Assembly: GCF_009908295.1 (NCBI RefSeq)
Contig: NZ_JAAALO010000007.1
Location: forward strand, 1-64,000
DNA length: 64,000 nt
Origin: Micromonospora rubida
Lineage (GTDB): Bacteria > Actinomycetota > Actinomycetes > Mycobacteriales > Micromonosporaceae
Direction: 5' to 3'
The notes beneath the pieces were generated by a model. It worked only from the letters and a program-made list of their open reading frames with translations. It did no database searches and was not told the origin of the DNA. Below are positions 39,745 through 51,491 of this stretch, one piece after another (positions within the stretch are counted from its first letter, which is position 1; each line of letters opens with the position of its first letter). Made by a program: the position numbers and the translations under genes.

Positions 39745-39753
39745 GTGCGGCCG

Positions 39754-41664
39754 TCAGGCCGGCAGGTTCCACTTCTGGTTGGCCCCGCCGGTGCACGACC
39801 AGATCTGCGTCTTCGTGCCGTCGGCGGAGGTGTTGCCGGTGACGTCGAGGCACTTGTTCGCCTGCGGGTTCACCAGGTCCCGCCCCGAGGTCCCCGTCCA
39901 CTGCTGCGCGGCGCTGCCGTTGCAGGTCCACAGCTGCACCTTCGTGCCGTCGGCGGTGCCGCCGCCGGAGACGTCGAGGCACTTGCCCAGCGACCGCAGC
40001 GTCCCGTCGGAGGCGCGGGTCCAGGTCTGGTTGGCGCTGCCGGCGCAGCTCCAGATCTGCGCCGCGGCGCCGTCGGCGCTGCTGTTGTCGGTGACGTCCA
40101 GGCACTTGCCGCCGAGGCCGGTGATCGTCCCGGTCGGCCCGGTGGGCGTCCCGGGCCCGGACTGGGTGCCCGACCAGGTGAAGGTGGCGGTGGTCCGGGC
40201 CGGCAGGGTGTAGGTGAACGACTGCCCGCCCCAGACCACCTTCACCGACTGGGCGGACGTCCCGCCGTTGTGGGCGAGCAGCGCCTTGCTGCCGTCGGTG
40301 TTGCGGTACGCGACGTTCTGCACCGTGCCGTTGGCGGTGGAGGCGATCCGCTGCGCCCCGGGTCGGACGAACTTGGTCAGGTGCCCGGTCGTGTAGTACT
40401 CGATCGTGTAGTCGACCTGGCCGGCGCGGGAGCCGCCCTCCTGCACGGTGATCAGGCCGGTGCAGGTGCCGCAGCCGCCGTTGTGCGGGCCCATGTTCTG
40501 GTTGAGCGCCAGGCTCCACTTGACGATGCTCCGGCTCCAGTTCCGGGCGTAGTTGACGATGTCGGCCATGTCCTCGTTGTGCTGGTTGCCGATCCAGGTG
40601 CCGCCGGAGTGCTCCGTGCTGAACTGCGGCACCGACGGGTACTGGCCCTGCACCTGGCTGCCGACCGCCGGGTCGCCGAAGTAGCCGTGCCAGGCGATGC
40701 CGCCGAAGAGCGGGTCGTTGCGGACGGCGGCGTCGCCGAGCACCCCGGCGCCCATGGTGGCGTAGTCGCCGTAGTTCCAGTCGTGCACCAGCACCTTCGT
40801 GGTGATGCCGGCGGCCCGGAACGCGGGGTAGACGAAGTTCTTGGTCAGCTCGGCCAGGCCGGAGGAGTTCCAGCTCATCCCGGGGTAGTCCATCGCCGTC
40901 GGGTTGCCGGACTGGCAGCAGTTCGGCTCGTTCTGCACCGAGAGGTAGTCGACCTTCACGCCGCGCGCCGCGTACGCCTGGATGGTTTTGACGAAGTACT
41001 GGGCATACGTGGCGTAGTACTGGGACTTCAGCCAGCCCATCTGGTCCATCCGGCCGTTGTCCTTCATCCAGCCGGGCGCGCTCCACGGCACGACCTTGAC
41101 CCGCAGGGCGGGGTTGAGCTGCCGGGCCTGGGCGGTGAGCAGCTCCACGTTGGTGTCGTAGCCGCCTGCGCCGAAGTCGTTGAGGTCGCAGCAGGTGTCG
41201 TCGAGGGAGACGTGGCCCGGGCGGGACAGGTCGGAGGCCCCGATCGGGTTGCGGACGAAGGACAGCCCGATGCCGTCGGTGGGGCTGAACAGCTTGCGCA
41301 TCACCTCGTCGCGGGTGGCCGCGCTGACCGGGCCGCCGCGCAGCAGGTACGCGGTGGTGTCGGTGATCGACGCTCCGGCGCCCTCGAACGGCTGGTAGCG
41401 GGTGTTCTCGTCGACGGTGACGGTGTGCGTGGCCGCGCCGCTGGACGCCGCGAAGGCCACCGGGGCCTGCTGTTGCAGCCCGCGGGTGACGGCGCGTCCG
41501 CCGGAGTCGGAGGTGGTGGTGAGCCAGACGTTCACGCTCTCACCGGCGGCCTGCGCGGCCGGGGGCGCGAGGGTCAGGACGCCGGCGGTCAGGCAGAGCG
41601 CGAGGGCGCCGGCCCGCGCGGCGCGGGCCGGCGGGCGGCGGGTGGTGGGTGGGGCGGGGGACAC
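39754..41664 (-). CDS. Secreted GH30 glycosidase with CBM13 lectin domain
   Basis: The 636-residue enzyme has a signal peptide (about 1-40, with Arg-rich start). The GH30 barrel carries acid/base Glu246 in SVQNEPN and nucleophile Glu351 in FSTEHSGG. After a beta-sandwich comes a Gly/Pro/Thr linker (PGTPTGPTG) and a ricin-B-type CBM13 from about residue 505, with three QxW-like repeats (KCLDV...NQTW; KCLDV...AQQW; KCLDV...NQKW). GH30 enzymes cut beta-1,6-glucans, glucosylceramide or xylan; the exact one is not clear. It lies downstream of the GH1/ABC genes with its own promoter. Confidence 0.9.
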   Translation of the reverse strand: MSPAPPTTRRPPARAARAGALALCLTAGVLTLAPPAAQAAGESVNVWLTTTSDSGGRAVTRGLQQQAPVAFAASSGAATHTVTVDENTRYQPFEGAGASITDTTAYLLRGGPVSAATRDEVMRKLFSPTDGIGLSFVRNPIGASDLSRPGHVSLDDTCCDLNDFGAGGYDTNVELLTAQARQLNPALRVKVVPWSAPGWMKDNGRMDQMGWLKSQYYATYAQYFVKTIQAYAARGVKVDYLSVQNEPNCCQSGNPTAMDYPGMSWNSSGLAELTKNFVYPAFRAAGITTKVLVHDWNYGDYATMGAGVLGDAAVRNDPLFGGIAWHGYFGDPAVGSQVQGQYPSVPQFSTEHSGGTWIGNQHNEDMADIVNYARNWSRSIVKWSLALNQNMGPHNGGCGTCTGLITVQEGGSRAGQVDYTIEYYTTGHLTKFVRPGAQRIASTANGTVQNVAYRNTDGSKALLAHNGGTSAQSVKVVWGGQSFTYTLPARTTATFTWSGTQSGPGTPTGPTGTITGLGGKCLDVTDNSSADGAAAQIWSCAGSANQTWTRASDGTLRSLGKCLDVSGGGTADGTKVQLWTCNGSAAQQWTGTSGRDLVNPQANKCLDVTGNTSADGTKTQIWSCTGGANQKWNLPA

Positions 41665-41970
41665 GGAGTGCTCCCTTCGACGGGGCGGCGGTGCCGGCGG
41701 CGCACCCGTGCGGGGGCGTGGACGGTCCGCCGGGACGGGACGGGCGGGCGGGCGGCGCGGCCAGTGCGCCGCGACCGTCGCCGGGGCCGCCGTCGCCCGG
41801 CCCTGCCCGGCAGGGAATCGACGGTCATGAGTGAGACAACACCGCCGCAGCTCTTATGTCAAGCACTGAAAAAAGTGAGGGCATGGATTGCGGACACCGG
41901 AGCCAGGGACGGCGCCCCGGTCGTTCAGTCCCGGCCGCCCCCTCGCTCAGCCGCCCGGCGGCCCGGCCGC
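41665..41970. other. Intergenic region upstream of GH30
   Basis: These 306 bases carry the 5' leader of the GH30 gene and the promoter listed below. No gene seen. Confidence 0.5.
41834..41862 (-). promoter_or_regulatory. Promoter of GH30 gene
   Basis: On the minus strand TTGACA (41857-41862) lies 17 nt from TTGTCT (41834-41839). The -35 is a perfect match. It would give a leader of about 160 nt before the GTG at 41664. Confidence 0.55.
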
Positions 41971-43374
41971 TCAGTCCCGCCCGCGCACCCGCCGGGCGGT
42001 GTCGCGGAACCACAGCGCGCTGCGCTTCGGGACGCGTTCCTGGGTGTCGTAGTCGACCCGGACGAGGCCGAACCGCTTCTCGTAGCCGTACGCCCACTCG
42101 AAGTTGTCGAGCAGCGACCAGGCGAAGTAGCCGCGCACGTCCGCGCCGGCCCGACGGGCCCGGGCCACCGCGCGCAGGTGCTCGGCGAGGTAGTCCACCC
42201 GGTCGTCGTCGGCGACGAAGCCGCGCGCGTCCGGGCGGTCGTCGAACGCCGCGCCGTTCTCGGTGATGACCATCGGCAGGCCGGGGTAGTCGCGGCTGAT
42301 CCGCAGCAGCAGGTCGGTGAAGCACTCCGGGACGATCTCCCAGCCCATCGCCGTGCGCGGCCGGCCCCGGGGGATCACCCGGCGCACCGGCCGGCCGTCG
42401 GCGTCCCGGTCCCGGCCGTCGGCGTCCACCCCGGAGAAGACCTGCCCGAAGTAGTAGTTGACCCCGAGCACGTCGAGCGGGGCGGCGATGACCGCCAGGT
42501 CGTCGTCGCGCACCGGGACCGTCACCCCGTCGGCCGCCAGGTCGGCCAGCACGTCGTCGGGGTACCGGCCGTGCACGAGCGGGTCCAGGTAGAGCCGCGC
42601 GCCCAGCCCGTCGGCGGCCCGGGCGGCGTCGCGGTCGGCGGCGCTGTCGGTGGCCGGGTCGGCGGTGCCCAGGTTCAGCGTGATGCCCACCTCGACCGGG
42701 CCCGTGGCCGCCGCCCTGATCCGCCGGGTCGCCAGCCCGTGGCCGAGCAGCAGGTGGTGCGCCGCCGCGATGGCGTCGCCGAGGTCGCGGCGGCCCGGGG
42801 CGTGCTTGCCGTACGCGTAGCCGAGCATCGCCGAGCACCACGGCTCGTTCAGCGTGGTCCACGTCCGTACCCGGTCGCCGAGGGCGTCGAAGACCAGCAT
42901 CGCGTAGTCGGCGAACCGGTAGGCGGTGTCCCGCGCCGGCCAGCCGCCGGCGTCCTCCAACTCCTGCGGCAGGTCCCAGTGGTAGAGCGTGATCCACGGG
43001 TCGACGCCCCGGCCGAGCAGCTCGTCGACCAGTCGGTCGTAGAAGGCCAGGCCCGCCGGGTTGGCCGGGCCCCGCCCGCCCGGCTGCACCCGGGGCCAGG
43101 CCGTCGAGAACCGGTACGCGTCCACGCCCAGGCCCGCGATCAGGGCCACGTCCTGCGGCATCCGGTGGTAGTGGTCGCAGGCCACGTCGCCGGTGTCGCC
43201 GCCGGCCACCGCTCCCGGGACCCGGCAGAAGGTGTCCCAGATCGACGGTGTTCGCCCGTCCTCGTCGACCGCGCCCTCGATCTGGTACGACGACGTGGCC
43301 ACCCCCCAGCGGAACGAAGCCGGGAGGGTGTCGATCGGGTCGGTGGTCGCCGACCCGGCGGCGGTGGACTCCAT
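41971..43374 (-). CDS. GH1 beta-glucosidase (second copy)
   Basis: The 467-residue enzyme has SFRWGVATSSYQIEGA, acid/base Glu177 in TLNEPWC, and nucleophile Glu372 in VITENGAAF. It is a close paralogue of 32033-33382, with an N-terminal extension of ten residues. No signal peptide, so it is cytoplasmic. ATG 43374 lies behind GAGGAGC. It is the last gene of the ABC importer operon, 47 nt after the ATPase stop, and should split the imported beta-glucosides. Confidence 0.93.
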   Translation of the reverse strand: MESTAAGSATTDPIDTLPASFRWGVATSSYQIEGAVDEDGRTPSIWDTFCRVPGAVAGGDTGDVACDHYHRMPQDVALIAGLGVDAYRFSTAWPRVQPGGRGPANPAGLAFYDRLVDELLGRGVDPWITLYHWDLPQELEDAGGWPARDTAYRFADYAMLVFDALGDRVRTWTTLNEPWCSAMLGYAYGKHAPGRRDLGDAIAAAHHLLLGHGLATRRIRAAATGPVEVGITLNLGTADPATDSAADRDAARAADGLGARLYLDPLVHGRYPDDVLADLAADGVTVPVRDDDLAVIAAPLDVLGVNYYFGQVFSGVDADGRDRDADGRPVRRVIPRGRPRTAMGWEIVPECFTDLLLRISRDYPGLPMVITENGAAFDDRPDARGFVADDDRVDYLAEHLRAVARARRAGADVRGYFAWSLLDNFEWAYGYEKRFGLVRVDYDTQERVPKRSALWFRDTARRVRGRD

Positions 43375-43421
43375 GCTGCTCCTCGGTGCGGCGGTGGGTC
43401 GGTACGCGGGGACGGGCCCGG

Positions 43422-44422
<1,001 letters not shown>

Positions 44423-44426
<4 letters not shown>

Positions 44427-45460
44427 CGACCGGCCTCCTCTCGCTGTCCGGACGCGACCGGCGGCGCCGGCCGGGGCGCCAGCACCGGGGTGAAGCCCAC
44501 CCGCATCCGCACGGTGCGCCCGTCGGCCGTGCGGACCCGGGACCGGCCGGCGCTGCGCAGGCGGGGGCTGACGAACTCGTCGATGCCGAAGTTGATCAGT
44601 GCCAGGGCGGTGCCGAGCAGCGCGATGGCCAGCCCGGCCGGCACGAACCACCACCAGGCGCCCTGCGCCAGGGCCTGCTGGCTCTGCGCCCAGAACAGGA
44701 TGGTGCCCCAGTTCCACGACGAGACCGACGAGATGCCGATGAAGGCCAGGGTGATCTCCGACATGACCGCGAAGATCACCGTGCCGACGAAGCCCGAGGC
44801 GATGATCGCGGTGAGGTTCGGCAGGATCTCGAAGCCGATGATCCGCCAGGTGTGCTCGCCGGTGGCCCGCGCGGCCTCCACGTAGTCGCGCCGACGCAGC
44901 GACAGCGTCTGGGCGCGCAGCACCCGGGCCCCCCAGGCCCACGAGGTGAGGCCGATGACCAGGGCGACGACCAGGTCGCCGGCCCCCGAGACCGTGGACG
45001 TGACAATGATGATCAGCGGCAGCGCCGGGATCACCAGGAACACGTTGGACAGCGCGGACAGGCCGTCGTCGGCGAGCCCGCCGAGGTAGCCGGCGGTCAC
45101 CCCGACCAGGACGGACAGCACGGTGGCCACCACGCCCGCGGTCAGGCCGACCAGCATCACCCCACGGGTGCCGACCAGGATCTGGCTGAACACGTCCTGC
45201 CCGAGGTGGGTGGTGCCGAACCAGTGCGCCGCCGACGGCGGCTGGAGCAGGTCGGAGCTGCGGGCGTCCGGGTCGTACGGTGCGATCCACGGGCCGATGA
45301 CCGCGAGCAGCACGTACCCGGCGGCCACGGCCAGCCCGGTGGCGGCCTTGCCGCCGCTGACGAACCGCAACCGACGGCGGCGGCTCGGCTGGACGCTGGG
45401 CTGGGCCATCGCCCCCTGCTCCGGGATGACCTGCTCCACGCTGGAGGTGGGAATGCTCAC
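44423..45460 (-). CDS. ABC transporter permease (OppC/DppC type)
   Basis: The 345-residue protein begins GTG 45460 and has an N-terminal cytoplasmic segment, then helices from GLAVAAGYVLLAVIGPWIAP. The inner-membrane EAA motif is RDYVEAARATGEHTWRIIGF. Six helices follow the OppC pattern. The C-terminal 50 residues are basic and hydrophilic. It is three nucleotides after the other permease and overlaps the downstream ATPase. Confidence 0.9.
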
Positions 45461-45463
45461 GGC

Positions 45464-46444
45464 TCAGCCCTCCTTGCGGGTGCGCGGGTCGAGGAACAGG
45501 TACACCACGTCGGCGAGCAGGTTGGCCACCAGCACCGAGAGCGTGATTACCAGGAAGATGCCCTGCATCAGCGGGTAGTCCTTGGCGCTGACGGCCCGGA
45601 AGAGCAGGAACCCGAGCCCCGGGTACGAGAAGACGATCTCCACGAGCAGGGTGCCGCCGACGATCAGGCCGAGCGACAGGGCGAACCCGGCGACGTTGGG
45701 CAGCAGCGCGTTGCGCGCCGCGTAGCTCATCGCGACCCGCCGCTCGGGCAGGCCCTTGGCGTGCGCCACCGTGATGTAGTCCTCGGCGGCGACGGTGACC
45801 ATCATGTTGCGCATGCTGAGGATCCAGCCGCTCATCGAGGAGATCAGGATGGTGGCGGCGGGCAGCAGGCTGTGCTGCACCGCGCTGCCCAGGAAGATGC
45901 TGTCCAGGGCGGGGACCAGACCCGGCTCGTAGCCGCCGGAGGACGGGAAGAAACTGCCCGGCCCGGCCAGCACCGCGATCGCCACCAGGCCCAGCCAGAA
46001 GTACGGCACCGAGGACAGGAACGTGGTGACCGGCAGCAGCCCGTCGACCCAGGAGCCGCGCCGCCAGCCGGCCAGCACCCCGAGGCCGGTGCCGAGCACG
46101 AAACTGACCGCGGTGGTGACGCCGACCAGGATGAGGGTCCAGGGCAGCGCGTCGCCGATGACCTCCGACACCGGCGACGGGAACGCCGTGAACGACAGCC
46201 CCAGGTCGCCGTGGGCGAGCTGTCGCCAGTAGTCGACGTACTGGTCCCACAGGCTGTCGTCGGAGTCGAGGCCGAACAGCACGTACAGCGAGTGGATGGC
46301 GTCGGTGCTGAGCTGCCCCTGGAAGCGGGAGACCAGCGACTTCACCGGGTCGCCGGGGATCATCCGGGGGATGAAGAAGTTGATGGTCAGCGCCGCCCAG
46401 GCGGTGAACAGGTAGAAGGCGAGGCGTCGCAGCAGGAAGGTCAC
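45464..46444 (-). CDS. ABC transporter permease (OppB/DppB type)
   Basis: The 326-residue protein starts VTFLLRRLAFYLFTAWAALT with the OppB N-terminal pattern. The PGDP motif (RMIPGDPVKSLV) and the EAA loop EDYITVAHAKGLPERRV are clear. Six helices. GTG 46444 overlaps the stop of the ATPase gene by four bases (GTGA). It forms the translocation channel with the OppC-type permease. Confidence 0.9.
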   Translation of the reverse strand: MTFLLRRLAFYLFTAWAALTINFFIPRMIPGDPVKSLVSRFQGQLSTDAIHSLYVLFGLDSDDSLWDQYVDYWRQLAHGDLGLSFTAFPSPVSEVIGDALPWTLILVGVTTAVSFVLGTGLGVLAGWRRGSWVDGLLPVTTFLSSVPYFWLGLVAIAVLAGPGSFFPSSGGYEPGLVPALDSIFLGSAVQHSLLPAATILISSMSGWILSMRNMMVTVAAEDYITVAHAKGLPERRVAMSYAARNALLPNVAGFALSLGLIVGGTLLVEIVFSYPGLGFLLFRAVSAKDYPLMQGIFLVITLSVLVANLLADVVYLFLDPRTRKEG

Positions 46445-47535
46445 CGGCCGGCCTCCCCGCCCACCGTGGCCGCCGCCGTGCCGGCCTCGGTGACGTCGGG
46501 GTGGTAGAGCCAGCAGGCCGTCCAGTGCCCGTCGTGGTCGCCGACCGCCAGCCTCGGGGGCAGCTCCTCGGCGCAGCGCGACAGGGCCACCGGGCAGCGC
46601 GGGTGGAACCGGCAGCCGGCGGGCGGCCGGATCAGGCTGGGCGGCTCGCCGTCGCCGCGCTCGGCCACGTCCGCCCCGCCGTCGCCGGTGATCCGGTCCG
46701 GGTCGGGCGCCGAGCCGATCAACAGCCGGGTGTACGGGTGCGCCGGGCGCTGGGTGACCGTCTCGCTGTCCCCGCCCTCGACCAGGCGGCCGGCGTACAT
46801 CACCAGCGTCTCGTCGGCGAAGTAGCGGGCCGAGGCGATGTCGTGGGTGATGTAGAGAATCGCCAGGTCGAACCGCTCCTTGAGCTCGCGCAGCAGGTTG
46901 AGCACGCCGAGCCGGATCGACACGTCGAGCATGGACACCGGCTCGTCGGCGAGCAGCACCTCCGGGTCGGCGCCGAGCGCGCGGGCGATGGCGACCCGCT
47001 GCCGCTGCCCGCCGGACAGCTCGTGCGGGAAGGAGTCCAGGTAGCGCTCCGCCGGGGTGAGCCGGACCCGTTCGAGCAGCCGCCGCAGCGCCGCGTCGAG
47101 GTCGGCGTCGGTGCGGCCGGCGTTGCCGTGCACGCGCAGCGCCCGGGTCAGGTGGTAGCGCACCGTGTGCACCGGGTTCAGCGACGCGAACGGGTCCTGG
47201 AAGATCAGCTGGACCCGCCGGGCGTACGCCCGGAACGGCCGCCCACCACGGACGGTGACCGGCTCGCCGTGCAGCGCGATGGTGCCCGCCGTACGCGGAT
47301 AGAGCTGCGCGAGCAGCCGGGCGACGGTCGACTTGCCGGAGCCCGACTCGCCGACCAGGGCGGTGACCCGGCCCCGGCGCAGGGTCAGCTGCACGTCGTC
47401 GACCGCGTGCACGGCCGTTCGGGTACGGGAGAACAGGTCGCGCAGCCGCCTGCGGACGGGGAAGTGCTTGGTCAGGCCGATCGCCTCCAGCACCTCCTCG
47501 CCGGCGGCCGGGGCCGACGGGGTGGGCGTCGTCAT
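46441..47535 (-). CDS. Oligopeptide/oligosaccharide ABC transporter ATPase (OppF type)
   Basis: The 364-residue ATPase has Walker A GESGSGKST, a QDPFASLNP motif characteristic of OppF/DppF, LSGGQRQR, LLADEPVSMLDV and His in ITHD. The oligo_HPY C-terminus carries FHPRCPVALSRCAEELP. It lies between the solute-binding protein gene and the permeases. A 17-bp hairpin separates it from the upstream binding protein, so it is likely transcribed at lower level. Confidence 0.9.
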   Translation of the reverse strand: MTTPTPSAPAAGEEVLEAIGLTKHFPVRRRLRDLFSRTRTAVHAVDDVQLTLRRGRVTALVGESGSGKSTVARLLAQLYPRTAGTIALHGEPVTVRGGRPFRAYARRVQLIFQDPFASLNPVHTVRYHLTRALRVHGNAGRTDADLDAALRRLLERVRLTPAERYLDSFPHELSGGQRQRVAIARALGADPEVLLADEPVSMLDVSIRLGVLNLLRELKERFDLAILYITHDIASARYFADETLVMYAGRLVEGGDSETVTQRPAHPYTRLLIGSAPDPDRITGDGGADVAERGDGEPPSLIRPPAGCRFHPRCPVALSRCAEELPPRLAVGDHDGHWTACWLYHPDVTEAGTAAATVGGEAGR

Positions 47536-47576
47536 GCCGGGTTCCTGTCTGCTCAGGGGATGGTCGCGGCGTGGCC

Positions 47577-47618
47577 GCCGGTGGTCCGGGCGGAGGGTGG
47601 ACCGCCCGGACCACCGGC
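47577..47618 (-). terminator. Intra-operon hairpin after binding-protein gene
   Basis: Perfect 17-bp stem (47577-47593 and 47602-47618) with 8-nt loop, 8 nt past the stop of the binding-protein gene. It would stop part of the transcripts or protect the upstream mRNA. Confidence 0.7.
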
Positions 47619-47625
47619 GCCCGGC

Positions 47626-49308
<1,683 letters not shown>

Positions 49309-49450
49309 GGCGGTCTCCCTCGATGCTCCCCGCCGGGGGAGCGGGGTCGGTGGTGGGGGTAGGGGTGTGCGGTGCCGCGCCCAGTCGGTTCGAAGCCCCG
49401 ACCGGTGGCGTGGATGGTGTGTCTCTCGGGTTGCGGGTGGTGCGGCCGGC

Positions 49451-50452
49451 TCAGGCCCCGCCGGTCGAGCCGCGGACGGTGAACGTGGTGGGTATGACGG
49501 TCGGCGTGTCGGGCAGCGGGGTGCCGTCGAAGTGGGCGATGAGGGCGCGGGCGGCGGCCTCGCCCATCTGGCGCAACGGCTGGTGCACGGAGGTCAGTGG
49601 GGGGTGGGTGTGCGCCGCCAGGGGCAGGTCGTCGAAGCCGACGACCGCCACGTCCTCGGGGACGCGGCGGCCGGCGGCCCGCAGCGCCTGGAGTGCCCCG
49701 GCGGCGGACAGGTCGTTGTGGGCGAAGACGGCGTCGAAGGGCGTCCCGGCCGCCAGCAGCCGCTGTGCCGCCGCCCGCCCGCAGTCGAGGGTGAAGTCGC
49801 CCTCGACCACCAGGTGCGGGTCCAGCGGCAGGCCGGCCCGGGCGTACCCCTCGGCGAAGCCGGCCAGCCGCTCGCTGGTGCAGCCGAACCGGTGCAGGCC
49901 GGTGACGACCAGGGGGCGGCGCCGGCCGAGGGCGAGCAGGTGCTCGGCCGCGGCCAGGGCGCCGGCCCGGTTGGTGGTCTGGACGGAGGGGAACTGTGGC
50001 TGGCGCCCACGGTCGTCGATCAGGATCACCGGCAGCCCTCGGTCGTGCAGCGCGGTGATGTAGTCCAGGGTGCCCTCCGGCTCGACCACCAGCAGGCCGT
50101 CGAAGGACTTCGCGGAGACCTGGGAGGCGAACCGCCGCATCGACTCGTCCCCCCGGTTGCAGGTGAACAGCAGCAGGCCGTAGCCCTCGCTCTCCACCAC
50201 GTCGACGGCGCCCTGGAGCACCTCGCCCATCCACGGCCAGGTGAGCGAGGGGACCAGCATGCCGACCACCCGGGCCCGGCCCCGGGCCAGGCCGACGGCG
50301 CGGTCGCTGGGCACGTAGCCCAGTTCCTTGATCACGGCGCGGACCCGGGCCGCCGTGGCCTGGCCGAGCTCGCCCTTGCCGTTGAGGACCCGGGAGACGG
50401 TCGTCTTGCTCACCCCCGCCCGGATGGCGACGTCGGCGATGGTGATCGGCAC
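49451..50452 (-). CDS. LacI-family transcriptional regulator
   Basis: The 333-residue protein has the LacI HTH (TIADVAIRAGVSKTTVSRVL) and a periplasmic-binding-like effector domain with LLVVEPEGTLDYITALHDRG and the terminal PLTSVHQPLRQMGEAAARAL. It heads the ABC/GH1 operon and is followed after 142 nt by the binding-protein gene. Two operator-like sites lie 32-55 nt upstream of its ATG, which fits autorepression. The likely inducer is a beta-glucoside. Confidence 0.92.
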   Translation of the reverse strand: MPITIADVAIRAGVSKTTVSRVLNGKGELGQATAARVRAVIKELGYVPSDRAVGLARGRARVVGMLVPSLTWPWMGEVLQGAVDVVESEGYGLLLFTCNRGDESMRRFASQVSAKSFDGLLVVEPEGTLDYITALHDRGLPVILIDDRGRQPQFPSVQTTNRAGALAAAEHLLALGRRRPLVVTGLHRFGCTSERLAGFAEGYARAGLPLDPHLVVEGDFTLDCGRAAAQRLLAAGTPFDAVFAHNDLSAAGALQALRAAGRRVPEDVAVVGFDDLPLAAHTHPPLTSVHQPLRQMGEAAARALIAHFDGTPLPDTPTVIPTTFTVRGSTGGA

Positions 50453-50483
50453 GTGACGCTCCCGGGTCGTGGGGGAGTGTTGC

Positions 50484-50507
50484 GGAACCGGTTGCGGAAG
50501 CGGTTCC
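50484..50507. promoter_or_regulatory. Tandem LacI-type operators
   Basis: GGAACCGGTTGC (50484-50495) and GGAAGCGGTTCC (50496-50507) are head-to-tail inverted repeats with the central CG/GC step of LacI-family sites. They lie 32 nt from the regulator start. Confidence 0.65.
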
Positions 50508-50525
50508 GGTCGCAGTCAACCGGAG

Positions 50526-50542
50526 TGACGTGGGGCACGTCA
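50526..50542. promoter_or_regulatory. Perfect palindrome, unassigned operator
   Basis: TGACGTG-GGG-CACGTCA has 7-bp arms. It lies upstream of the LacI operators, near TTGACG and TTGACT boxes on the minus strand. Binding factor unknown. Confidence 0.45.
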
Positions 50543-50807
50543 ATAACGCCCAGGTAACGAAACATGACTAATTTCAAGATCTTAAAGAAGCGGCGCGTCG
50601 ATGCCTGCCCGTCCGTCCGATCGAGTCGCGCCGATGACGTCGCCCCGACCGGCCGGGAGTCGGACAGCCGGCGCCGGCCTCCCGGGAACCGCCGGCGACC
50701 GGCCAGACGTGCAAGACCGTCCTCGATCCAGCGCGATCGTCCCTGCGTGGGCGGGCCCTGAACGCCCGGACCAACCCGGAATACCCGGACATCCTCCGGT
50801 GTCGTGC

Positions 50808-51491
50808 TCAGCGGGCCGGGGCGGGCAGGCGCAGGCGCCCGTCGTCCACCTCGGCGACCTGTTCCACGGCGGTGAGGAGGGTGCGGTCGTGGGTGACCAG
50901 GACGGTGGCGGTGGCCTGCTGGTGGGTGAGGCGGGTGATCAGGTCGATGACGGCCGCGCCGCGCTCGTGGTCGAGGGCGCTGGTGGGTTCGTCGACCAGC
51001 AGGACGGTGGGGTCGTTCATCAGGGCGCGGGCGATGTTGACGCGCTGGCGCTGCCCGCCGGAGAGCTGGTGGGGGCGGCGGTTGGCCTGGGCGGCCAGGC
51101 CGACGGCGTCGAGCAGTTCCATGGCGCGACCGCGCGCCCGGGTCGGGGAGCGGCCGTCGAGGTGGGCGATCACCTGGAGTTGTTCGGCGGCGGTGAGGGA
51201 GGGCAGCAGGTTGGGCTGTTGGAAGACGATGCCGATCTTGTGGCGGCGCAGGTCGGTGAGTTCGGCGCGGGTCAGGCCGGCCGTGGTGGTGCCGTCGACG
51301 GTGACGGTGCCGGAGTCGGGGGTGATCAGGGTGGCGGCGACGGCGAGCAGGCTGGACTTCCCGGAGCCGGAGGGGCCGATGACGGCGGTCAGGGTGCCCT
51401 TGGGGACGTCCAGGCTGACGTGGTCGAGGGCGGTCAGGCGGCTGTCCCCGTCCGGGTAGGTGAGGGTGACGTCGGTCAGGTTGAGGCTCAT
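50808..51491 (-). CDS. ABC transporter ATP-binding protein (LolD/MacB type)
   Basis: The 227-residue ATPase has Walker A GPSGSGKSS, QQPNLLPSL, LSGGQRQR, VLLVDEPTSALD and His in VTHD. It is a compact stand-alone domain. ATG 51491 overlaps the stop of the permease (ATGA). It pairs with the FtsX-like permease, as a small antibiotic-type or envelope transporter. It is divergent from a kinase-regulator pair at 52742-54578, which probably controls it. Confidence 0.88.
   Translation of the reverse strand: MSLNLTDVTLTYPDGDSRLTALDHVSLDVPKGTLTAVIGPSGSGKSSLLAVAATLITPDSGTVTVDGTTTAGLTRAELTDLRRHKIGIVFQQPNLLPSLTAAEQLQVIAHLDGRSPTRARGRAMELLDAVGLAAQANRRPHQLSGGQRQRVNIARALMNDPTVLLVDEPTSALDHERGAAVIDLITRLTHQQATATVLVTHDRTLLTAVEQVAEVDDGRLRLPAPAR

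Larger units (their letters stand above)
50453..50807. other. Intergenic region between LacI gene and second ABC operon
   Basis: Apart from the operators and palindrome listed, an AT-rich segment at about 50545-50590 is the only outstanding part, probably part of the promoter. No gene seen. Confidence 0.5.

Noticed and set aside
41830..41900. LacI operator upstream of GH30
   Set aside because: No GGAACCGGTTCC-like palindrome is there; only the TTGACA promoter and an A-rich stretch are seen.
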